NCBI GenBank assembly: GCA_003451585.1
Contig: DMEU01000015.1
Span: forward strand, 33,089 to 97,088
Length of the DNA: 64,000 nt
Source: Candidatus Omnitrophota bacterium
GTDB lineage: Bacteria > Omnitrophota > Gorgyraeia > Velamenicoccales > Velamenicoccaceae
Reading direction: 5' to 3'
The notes beneath the pieces were generated by a model that made no database searches, had not been told where the DNA came from, and was given only the letters and a program-made list of their open reading frames with translations. The position numbers and the translations under genes are program-made. Below are positions 44,501 through 56,500 of this stretch, piece after piece (the first letter of the stretch is position 1; every line of letters begins with the position of its first letter).

Positions 44501-47500
44501 TCTATTTATAAAAGAACTGATCCATGCCTTGATCTTTTCTGTGCTTTCTTCGCGGCCAAGGCCGGAATCCCAGAGATAGGTAACCAAATAAAAATCCACA
44601 AATTTCAACCAGATAACATCGCCTGTCTTCATCGCACTTGTCCAACGTTCGAGAAAATCAGGAGAAAAAACATCAGCACGGTCATGGACGTAAGATATTC
44701 CCGTCTTTAATAGGCGCCCATCGATATTGGTACCCTTAGACAAAAGCATCTTGCAGACACTATCAAAAAATGCCCGGGCTTCTTGCGAATTAATACGATA
44801 ATCAGAAGTCCAGAGCAAATTTCCAAAAATACCCGGGAGACAATCACACCCGGAAAGAACATCAAAAATCGTAGCGTTTGTGCCGACAATGCCTTTAATT
44901 CTCAGGAATTTAATTAATTTTAAATAAATAGCCGCGGCTTCCCATTGTTTAACGCCTTCTAATTCCCCTTCGATTTCGGATAAAACCATCTCTATCGCTG
45001 CTTTGATGGTTTTTGGTGGCTTTGATTTTCGACTGAATATAGGACTGGAAGATTCGGCCGAAAGAGCGGAAACGTCATTAGAAATCTTAAATCCGCTTAA
45101 AAATATACCCAGATCTTTTAGCATCGACACGATGATGCTGGCCTCTACGCGCCAGGCATAGCCGTTTTTATCCAAACCGCGCCCAAGAGCTATATAGTCC
45201 AACAAATCTTCCAGGCGACGCATTGTATAATCAATATCTACCCTGCCGCCAGCTAGCAAATAAGACGCCCCTTCCAAACCGGCCGCCATAAAAAACGATA
45301 CCTCTTCCTGAGCGATCATGTATCCAATTTTGACATCAAGGATATTGCCTTCCATATCTACGGTAAATTGCCTATTACCGATTTGCTCCGCGTCAAAAAG
45401 TTTCAGGCTCAAACGCTTCACATAGAAAGGCAGCCACAGGCTTTTTTCAATACGGTCCATCAATATGGCCATCCCCTCTATTAGCGCTAAATTATTTTTT
45501 CCCTCGGCCTCAAGCAGATCAAGCCGTATCTGCATTAAATGCATAGCCAAAACATTAGCGTCTTTATTAAGATCAGCCAGGCGTAGCGCGATATTTTCGA
45601 CATCAATCAAAAAATGCGAGCGGTTAATGTCCTCAAACACTTCAAAAGCCCGCATAAGACTGCTATTAAAATTATCAAATATCTCTTCATAAAGTTCCCT
45701 GTCAAATCCCAAGATGCTTAATAATTCCGATAAGACAGAGTGCATTTCCCGGAGCATTTTAAAATTATCCAAAAGGCCTTCTCCAGCGCGGTCCGCCACG
45801 GGGCTTGAAACTATGCCATTCCGGTAATTTTTTAAACTTTCAGCCAGCTTCCTGGCTTCATCGCTTATACTGACCTTATCTATGATCACCGTTTCCACCT
45901 CGGAGGTGGAACTTGTACCGTAAGCTGTGCGCTTGCCGGGCTTTTGATATTTCTGCCTGGGACTTCTATTATTATCGGCGGCTTTTGACGGATCCGCGGG
46001 CTCCACCTTGCGCTCATATTTAGCATAATGCGGATGCAGCTCTTGGCTAATCGCCTGATCCGTGAAATTCGCCCCGATAACAGGAGACGAACCTTTTTCA
46101 TCAGCCTTTCTATTGAACCCACTGTCCCGAACAATTCCGACACTATTTCGGAATTGAGAAAGACCGGGGGCTACAGAAGTTAAAACAGCATATCCCCAGG
46201 CAGGGAGGCCAAAAACAAAATTATCTTTATTAGCGTCGTATTTAATACTGCCCTGCAAAAGATTGACATCGATATCCTTATAAAATGGCGGGAAGCGCTG
46301 CATATCGGGATAATAATCAAAAATCCTATCCGGCCTTATCTTAACACTTGCCGGCTCATTAGAATGATTGGCCAATACCAAACCAAAACCATAATCTTTA
46401 ATATAACGCAGTACAGGCACGATACCGCCCATATTTGATTCATTTGGTTTTTCCAATTTTGCGCTAAGCACTTGGCCGGAACGAAATACAGGGCCAGATA
46501 AAACAGGAAGTACATTCTCAAAAAATCTTAAAAGCGGCTGATTGACATTTTCTATCGAAGGATAATTAAACTTATAAATTCCGGCATCCGGGGATTTCAT
46601 TTCTATCACAACATCCCGGGGCCTTCTCATGCCATATACTTGCCTCAGAGGGACAAGAACATTCCCTCCGGCCGACAATGCTATAAGCGTCGCAAGCATT
46701 GCCCTTTCCTGGTTTTCAAAAGCGTCCAATGCCGGATGTTCGTCGTGATTTTCTGTAAAAAATACGCTGTTCTTTATGAAATCTTTGGGCGCGTCAATAA
46801 AAAGGTAGCCGCGCAACGACGCCATGTCTCCGTGGCGTAACAGATCATAAAAATGTTTATCATAAGTTTTAATGCCGGCTTCCTGCATGCGGCCCGCGCG
46901 GCCTTCCCACGGACGGTTCTGTTTATCGCAATGCTCGTATGTCTCGGCGAACACTTCCATCCCGGTATATTTGCTGTGCACCTGCGCCATAAATTCCTGC
47001 CAGAACTCATTGGGCATCTGCCGCCTTATTTCTTCATCGCTTAAACACCACCCCCACGTATCGCGTATATGCTGCCACAGGCCTAAGAATGCCAGGTCCG
47101 CGCGAAGGCCGCCATTGAGCGTTATCTTTGCTATCTTCTTTAAAACAGTATTTATCATGTATCGCCTTGCATTTTTATTCTTCAGATCCAGCTGGGCAAG
47201 GCTAAACATGCCAGGGGCAAACCCATTTTCTCGTGCACGCCTTACGATTAAGTTATAATTATCAGGATGACGATAAAAATGCGAAAGCGGATTATTTATA
47301 TCCGTCCAGCCCAGAAGCTCTTCATCCGTCCTGCCATACGTAACATCAGAGAATTCCCTTCTTATGGCCTTTATGTAGCCTTTCTCATCATAGGTAAGGC
47401 CTAGACCGGGCACGCAGATGAGCTCAGGAGAGTCGGCTGCTATATGATTGGTCACAAAATCCGTAATTAGCCCTATACCTCTTGACTTCAGTCTACGGGC

Positions 47501-50500
47501 AAAACCAATAAACTCTTTATCGTTGGCGGCAACAGCCCGGTCAATCTTATACCTGTAAGCATCATAAGCAGACGGCCAGCGCTCCAAGGTCTCATTATGC
47601 TGTGCCTGCCACTTCTTCATGGCCTCTGCCGACCAGGGGCTCCTCTGCCATGGGCCTTTGAGCCAAACAACACCAAAACCCATTGCCTGCACCCAATCAA
47701 GGAATTTATCATCAATTTCAGAAACCCGTTTGCCTATAGCCCTGGCATCTATCTCCAAAATTATCTTTGTCTCCGGCCTAGGGGCACGGCCTAACACAGG
47801 CGAAGAAACTTTTGAACACTTACGACTCTCTCTTAAAGAGTTTTTAGCACCATCGTATAACTTTTGAAATTCTTCGTAACTCTTATCTAGCGCATGTTCT
47901 TTCAAATACAAAGCGGTCTGGCTGCGGCTTAATCCCCTGCCTCCTCTTGATGTCAAATAGAAATACCCACTCCCGTCTTTAATACGATATTTTTCACTGC
48001 CGACATTTAAAAATGTCTTATAAAAAATATTTAAGACCTCAGGAGTAAACGCACCTTTTTCCACAAAATAAGGAATAAAGATAAAAAGCGTTTCGAAGAA
48101 AGTCTTTCTAATTTTATCGGCCTTACTTCCCTTTAACGTCCTTAAGTTATGAATACGGTCTGCAAGCTTAAGGAGTTGCGCCGGATAAGAATGAGCGCGC
48201 AGATCCATAGCCAACTTCCAAATCTCACCATGAAAATTAGGCAAATCTCTAACTTCAAACATACCTCTTGAGAGTAAATAAATAAGCCACGATGAACTCC
48301 CGGTAATAATTTGCTCTAGGGCGCTTATCTCGCGCGCAATTTTATCACCTTTAAAATAAGAGCCTGCTGGTTTGGTCACAAGCAGAACACGATAATATAC
48401 ACAAGGCCCAAAATCTTTTAAAATAACAGACGGGTCAAGAATCGTATCTTCAACGACATCATGCAACAATGCGGCCATCAATAAATTAATATCGGTGATC
48501 TTAAACTCCTCTATAAGGATCCTGGCAACGGCTATTGGATGTATGGCGTACGGCTCACCGCTTCTTCTATATTCCCCGGCATAAGCTACAACCATATACT
48601 TTACGGCCGCATCCCACCTATTTCGGTCAATTTCCGTCAACAACACATTTCTCTTCTCCATCAACTTTTTAAGCGAAGCGAGCTCTCTGTATATCTGGCT
48701 CACACTCTTCTCAATTTGGTCAAGAAACGTATCGACGCCTGTACTGGTATCATCCGTTTCTTTTACCCGTAAATTCTTATTCCAGGTAGCAACAGGTTCT
48801 TCTAAAGAAGCTTCCAGATGGCGCGAGAACTCTTTCAGAAGATCTATAGATTTTTCCGTCAAGCTCTGGTCAATTTTCAACCTATTGGCTGCGCGGTCAG
48901 CGACCTGCACCAATAAAAGCGTATGCAACATCGCCTGGGTTGAGATATCCCCTCTTAATGCGTAAACCGTATCCCTGTCTTTCCCACGGAAAAGAATCTG
49001 GAAGAGGGTATCGTGGTGCTTAATCAAAGAAAGCACCTTTAAAATATCCTCTTTGCTGTAACCTAAACTAACAAGGTCCCCTTCTATAAGCGTTACGCCT
49101 TTTTCTCCCCACTTATCGGAAACTTCATGGAAGAAAAGCACCAACCGCGCTAAGCGAATATCAGCAATACCTCCCTGATACAATCGTGCCAAAGTCTGAT
49201 AAATTTTTCTCTCTTTTTCCGATGAATACGGGCGATCTTCCCAGGCGAACAAAGCCTCCCAGCTGACTGACTTAACAGTCCTTGCTACATGCTCTTCTAT
49301 GGGTTCTCCATGTATGTTAAAACCTTCGCTAACAAAATCTTCCCAGAAAGGTACTAATTTGTGCAATAACCCTGACCTGCGCGCCTCATCGAACAAATTC
49401 GTATGTGACAACATATGGTCAAAATCATCCGAAGAAAATCCAAGAGATTTAACAAGCGAACCGCCAGAAACCGGCGAAGAGCTCGAACGATACATTTTCA
49501 GTCTGGCTGGTTTAGTGCCATTAGCACTTGCCGCGAGCGAATTCCACATCCCCTCCTGAACAAAAAACCACCGGTCTTTTCCTATGGCTTTAATTTCAAC
49601 AGAAATAAGGCGTACATCAGGATCCAAAATCGGCGCAAACTGCATAGCTTTGCAGAAATACTCAGTACTATTAACGCTGTCATACACCAAAAATCTTTTT
49701 CCTTTGAATAGTTTTTTTGCGCTGTATTTCAATGCTGCAGCCAAGCCAGCGTCAAATATTCTAATACCTGTACTTATACGCGCCCTGATATTCTTACTTA
49801 GCAATAAGCTGTACGGCATATGCTTCAATGTAGCAAGATCCACCGAACCTCGCCTCATGTTCTGCAATCTTTCCACTGTATCCTGGAAAAAATCACCGTA
49901 AACAACTGCTACCTTATCCGGCCTGACACCAAGGTTGATCATTCCCAGATCAATCTCTCTTGCCAAGGTTGTCTTACCTGACAAAGGATACCCGTCCAAA
50001 GCTATGATCGTAGGCATATCTGATGAGCCAAAAACGCTTAACAAGCCCGATAGATTAAGCCAAACAAAAGGCCTCTTCCAATACGTATATTCCTTAATAT
50101 CAAACCCGATTTCTTTCAATTTTATAAAAAGTGCTTCCGGGGTAGCTTGGCTCTTTGACCAAAGAGGCATTAACTCAGGTAAGGCATATCTTATAACATC
50201 GCGGCTAAAAATATAAAATGGCATAAATTCGTGGAAACAGAATTTTGTTGCGGCATAAGCGATATCATTAGGCGGAGAATGAGCACGTTGAAAACTTATC
50301 AAAACATTCGAATTTAAAATCTCTTTTGCCCGTTTGTGCGCAACCACGAGAATATCGCGCGTATCAGCTAAACAAAGCTCTTTATATAAATTATCAGCCG
50401 TAACTACTTTCAATCCCGTTTTTCGGACATTAGACCTTGATCCCACAGGAGAGCTGGAAGAACTATCTGCCGGAAAACCGGCGCTATCTTTCGAAAAAAT

Positions 50501-53500
50501 ATTATTCAGGGCTTTAAATGCTTTGATATCAGAATTAGATAGAATCGGGCTCGATGCATTACTCCGAAATTCGCTTACAGAAGAAACAAATTCAGCGTAA
50601 TCTTTGCCAGACTTATTCTTTTTAACTATCACGCCTTTTGCAGTGACGAATTCATGCGCCAAAAGCATCAATCCTTTTTCAGCCTGCTGTAATGAAAAAA
50701 CGATCTGCGAAATAAACCCTTTTTCCAAAAATTCTACTGGAGAAACCTTTATAAAGGTAGGAGCTGTAGCAACACCCATAAGCAGATAAACCAAAGAACC
50801 CTGACCACCAGATCTCAGGCGCCTTTTAATAAGATCATGCAGCTTGGCATCCTTATACAGAGACAAAAGATCATTAAATTCATCCGAGATCCCCGTCACA
50901 TGGCTTTGTATCGTTTTTAGTTGCTTACTCTTTAAGGCACGTAGGTTAAAAACTGCGGATAATCTGCCCTCCACCTGAGTTGACAATTCTGCGACCTGCA
51001 ATAATAGCTCCGCCTTTGTCTCGTTGATCACAGCAAACGAATCCTCTGACATTTTCTCGCCAAGCGCTGTGCCTACATGCTCTGCTAATTCGCCTAAAGA
51101 TGCCTCAATTGATTCGTTCAGCTCATCCATTATTTTTAGAGCACTAAACGTGGCTTTAGATACCATTTCTAAACTGACTTCGACTTGAATCGTTTTATTC
51201 ATAAAATGTCTAATATCCCGTGCTCTCGCACCGGACATCAGTGCCACTTTAGCAAACCTGGCACCCAATAGATGCGCTTGGCGCAATATCTCAGCTTCTT
51301 CTTCAGCTCCGAGCCGGCGTAAAATAGCATCGCGCCGGTCAACCGGGCTGGAAAGCGCTTTCTTTTCTGGCACAAAAAAATCTGAGCGGACAGGGCTTGA
51401 ACCATTTATCCCTGCATCCTGACTTGCCTCTGCCGCCTTCTGTTCAAGCATCTTCAAAAGGATGATGGCTACCTCTATGCTTAACTCCCCTTTTAAGATA
51501 GGCTCGATCTTATTTTCAAAATACAACTCGGCAAAAGCCCCTACCACATCCGGCCTCAACTGCGTTCCGGAAAACTCAATTAAAGCCATAACGGCACTGG
51601 GCGCGGATATTCCTTTATGGTACGAACGGTCCGTGGTCATAGCGTCGAACGTATCCGCCACCGAGATTATTGCGGCCGAAAGCGGTATCTCACTTTTATC
51701 GGCATGGTTAGGATACCCCTTGCCGTCCTGCCGCGCGTGATGATAACGCACACCTCCGATGGCACCTTGAAGCTCCGGATATTTTTTCAGGACACTGACA
51801 CCTTTTGAGACGTGAGTGCGGATCTCTTCTTTGTCCCTGCGGCTTAGGTCCTTAGTGCCGTTTATGATGTTCTTGGAAACATGGTTTTTCCCGATATCAT
51901 GCAAGAGCGCTGCCAGGTAAATATTAAGAAGAAAACCGTCCCATTTAAAATTCTCACTGCTTTTCTCGGTCAAACGCCTGGCCAAAAGGAGGCTGTACTG
52001 CGCAACGCGTTCTCCATGCAAGCGCGTATAACCGCCATCGTGGGCCTTCATTTTTTTAAGCAAGAACATCACAGTGTCCCGCAGGCTTTCATAACTTTGC
52101 GAGAGGGTACCTATCTCGGAAAGAAACTTTTCAGACGTGACAAAAACGCCGGCTGTTCTTGACTCCCCTTCACCTGCCGTAATTGGGGACGAGGCGCTGT
52201 GAACGGACTGCAAGATCGCGGACGATATCGGCCTCTGCCGCCGGGAGATATTTCCATTCACTGAAGGGGTAAGACTCATTGCGCTCATGTACTGTCCCAT
52301 CGGGCTGGATGCAATAGGCAAAGCGGTCGCTGCGTTCGGCATCATAGGCTGAACAGCAAAGAGCACCATCGGTGCGGGTAAAGAAGAAACTGAACTGTAA
52401 TTTGTTAGTAACCATAAGCGGCCTCCAAAGCGGTGGTTAATAGACCTTCTGTTTGGTGATATAATTCTGGGCGATACGGTAAGACTGGCCTGCGACGAAC
52501 CTGATGAATGCTGCTGCTTCCTGAGGAAGCTCGCACCAGGTCTCTTCCCTGCGCTCTGAGACATGGCCATCTGTGCCGATGACATATCCAAGGCGCTCGT
52601 TCGATTGCGGGTCGACGGCTGACCCAAAGATAGTACCGTCGCTCTGTGTGATGAAGAAGTTAAACCTTGGTTTAACCATATTGCACCCCTTTCTGTTGGC
52701 GCATAACTGCTATTTATTGTAAAAGGTACCCCTAAAGGCGATGAGCCGGTGTTACGGCTGTCAAAATCTTTGACATCGGGAAAATACTCCTTTATCGGGC
52801 TCGACCCTGTAAATAACCGGTGCATCTTGGCCCATTCCATCTGGATATCCACAGCCTCCCTGGGAGAGATGCTGTCCGTATACATGGCCACGATGTCTTG
52901 GATGTGGGGATATTTTTGCGGGCCAAAATCCAGCCTGCCCGTCTTATCATCGAGGTCGATCACGACCATAGGCTCTCTTTTTAAACGCATGGCCCGCACG
53001 TCCGGCGCGGCAAGCAGCATAAAGTTGATATGCGCGCGCTGCCACGGCTCCGTATCGCGGACGATGATGCCCCTGCAATCCGGAGCGCATTCGAAATCCG
53101 CGACTATCTTTTCAAGATGGCGCGTGACTGCCTCTTTGACAACATCGAGGCCGGCAAAACGATGGAACAAGAGCAAGCGGCCCAAGTCGCCTTCGATATC
53201 GCGCTTGATGCGGGTGCGCAGAGATACGCCTTCGCTGTCACGCTGCGCGCTGTTAATGCCATCTATGACTAAAGGCTCCTGCCAGAGATCGATGCGCTTG
53301 TTGCCAAAGAACTGCTCCAGATAATTACGGATGAATTCACTATCATCCAATTTCGCCGCAGGGTTCTCTTTCGAAAAATAATAGAACAAAACGCGCAGCA
53401 GGAAGCCGGTATTCAAATACCTGAAGCCCAGCCGGCCTGCCAAAGCGCGCGCCGTTGTCCTTCTCCCGGAACCCGCGAGGCCGGAGATAACGATAAGCAT

Positions 53501-56500
53501 GGCCTCAGAAGGCTTCAAAGAGACCAGCGGCAGGACAGCGGGCTGAGCGTTTACCGGCAGGGTGAAACGCAGCTCCGTCCCAATTGCCTCATTGCTTAAA
53601 ACACCCACGACACCGCCGACAGAAACCACATCGTTCTTCAAAGACGCAAGGCCTATGCCTGTGCCTTCTATCTTGCCGCGGACATCCTCGCCCCTGACGC
53701 CTGCCAAAAACATCTTTTCCTGCATCTCAAAAGAGAGCGCCTTGCCGTAATTCGTCACGCCGGCTTCAAGCTCATTACCTAAAATAACTCCCAGCCTTAA
53801 AATAACTTTTTCCCTGTCGCCATACTTCCACGCGTTATAAAGGAGCTCGTCTAAAGAACGCGACAGGATATCCGCGTAAGCGAAGATCTCCCGGGACGGC
53901 ACATTTTCATCGATCTCTATAATGAACTCCGTTTCAGGATATTTTTTCTGGATGGCCTCAACAGATGCCAAGGCCAACTGCCGGACATCGACATACCTCA
54001 TCGTATGACCCAGCCAGAGATATGAAAGCCCCTGGATACGCTCGATCATTTTTTCAGCGCCTGCCTCGATAATAAGGATGTAGCTCAATTGTTTTTCGGT
54101 GAGCCCATCCTTGTTCTCCTCAAACCAGGCAGTCAGCCTCTCCCTTGCGGCTACGAACTCCGCAAGGTTCTCGCGCAGATAATCAATGGTCACCTCATCC
54201 CCAAGTCCCCCGCTCAAGTAGTTCATCAGATACAATTCAAAGTTCTTCGCGAGCTGCATAAAGACGGCCGGCGCCTCATCAAGCGGCTGCGGCATCTTGC
54301 GCACAAAAATATTCATAAACCCAAGCGCCGCGATCAAATGGTTCTTAACATCGTGCAGTTCTTTTTTCAGAGGTGATATGTCATCCGGGTTAACAGGACT
54401 GGAGGAACTGAAAGAAACAGAAGAAAACATCGGAAGGATTTGGTGCGACCCAACAACAAGGGATTTAGCGACCAGGCTATCGCCAAATCCCAAGTTCACA
54501 GCCGGGCCTCTGGGGAACCAATTCTCGCCTAAGCCAAATCTCTTGATACCGCTATCCGTGCTGCTTGTGCCCTGCCATCTGGAAAGAACGATCGCGCTTG
54601 AGGCGTTTTCTTTTTCCGCCAAGGCCCTGGCCTCAGGGCTGATCGTCACGCGGTCGCCATTAACGACAGCTTCAGCAGGAATGACTTTTTCTTTATCTTT
54701 CTTGCCTCTCGATTTCCGGGTAGTATTGGTGTCAGAACTCGCTAACCGATTACACTTCAATGAGTTATCGTCTAATTCTTTCTTTTCATTCACCGGGGAG
54801 CTGACTCCGGCCCAGGCAAAAACCATAGAAGAATTTAAAAATGGCTGCTCATCATCCTTAAATGCCTGGGTTTGATAAATAGTCGCCCAATTAAAACCAA
54901 TGCGCAGCAATTCATTCTTAAGATCTTCCTGGGTAATCCTAAAAGTAGGAAATGTGGAATGAATGCTTGTGGTGCTTGATGGATATTCAGCTATAAATAC
55001 CATCCCGCCCGGTAAAAGATAATTCTGATAATGCTTTAAAAACGATAAATCAAATTTTTTGCTACCTGTTTTAGAAGCATAATAATAGGCCAGAGCACCT
55101 AAAGCCTCTAAAATTATAATTAAACTAAATTTCTTTTCCTGCAAAATAGCTAATTCGCTCATATCAGTAGCATCTATCTCCACTGTTTCGATATCAAAAG
55201 TTTTTAACTCTCTGACAAAAGACAGATCAAGCTCAATGGCTGCAACTGAAAGCCCTAGCCTAACTAACTCTTTCTCAACCACACCGCGGCCAGCCCCAAT
55301 GGATAAAATATCAGCTGCGCCTATTTTTCTAACAACATCCATTAACTGCGAAATCAAATAATTGCGATAGGCCGAGCTAACCGTGGCCTTGCTTAAAGAG
55401 GATGTCTTGTTAGCTTTAACTATTTCATTAAAAGCGCCTATTGGAGAGCTTGAAAAAAGCTTATTTTTATTATTCTTAACAAAAAATATGCGAGTAGAAG
55501 TTATTGATTCCCCCATAGCGTCATAACTGCCCGTAGCCCCAAGATCCTCTTCATACAAAATATCACCATCATGAAAACTTTCGCTACATAATACATCCCT
55601 TAAGTACGCCACCCTGTCCCATTTTGATTCATCGCTCATAAAATCAGCTGACGAATTCATGCTTTTAACTAATTCTGAGTTAAAAGCTTTACTTTCAACT
55701 GAAATCCAATCTCCAATAGGAATTTTATCTGTATGGAGATTAAAAAAGAACTTCTCCCCTTTAGGAAAATATGCAGTTGTGAATATCTCTTGTAATTTAC
55801 TAAAACCAAGCTTCAAATAAAGATTCCGTGAATAAGTATTATTCGCCGAGGCGTTATAAATACCACAAATATAATTATTCCCTCTTTCTCTTAAAACAGC
55901 CACGACATGTGCCATAAAAGTATTTTCAACCGCTAAGCCAAAAGCCCTACAACTCAAACAAAAAGCATCTACAAAACAACTCTTAAGAATAATTACTCCC
56001 ACCACTCCATGATCAGCAAATCTATCTATTAACCCTGCTGTAAATACCTTATAAATATTATAACCAATCTTACCCTTATTAATAATCTCACCTAACTTTT
56101 CTGTAGAGTATTTGGCCGTTGTAGGATTAAACTGATTAGTCCTCTGCATCAATTCAGCAATCCTTTCAATATAAGGCTCATTCTCTTTGCCGCTCCTTAT
56201 AATTAATTTTAATCCCAATGAACGATAATACCCCTCTAAACTGGCCGATTTTTTCCTTAAAACATCTCTTTGCTTTATAGCTGCATATAAAGAAGTCCTG
56301 CGGGCTGCTTCTTCTGTAACAATCCGGCCACTGACATTAAAAGTACCTAATAAACTTGCACGCTCTAAAGGATTAACTGGCAATTCGGGAGTCACTACCT
56401 CTGGGCATAAAGTCCTGACGAGCTCCCTTTCAATCGCACTATCATCTATAAAAACCATGTTGGATGCGCCAAGATTAAGTTCAAGAGCTATTTCCTTTAT

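Noticed and set aside
52749..53324. 191-codon plus-strand frame opposite the cytidylate kinase-like domain
   Set aside because: Low-complexity Ser/Arg/Met text with no ribosome site, antisense to a recognisable domain.
54297..54875. 192-codon plus-strand frame
   Set aside because: Antisense to the histidine kinase and linker modules; no fold or ribosome site.
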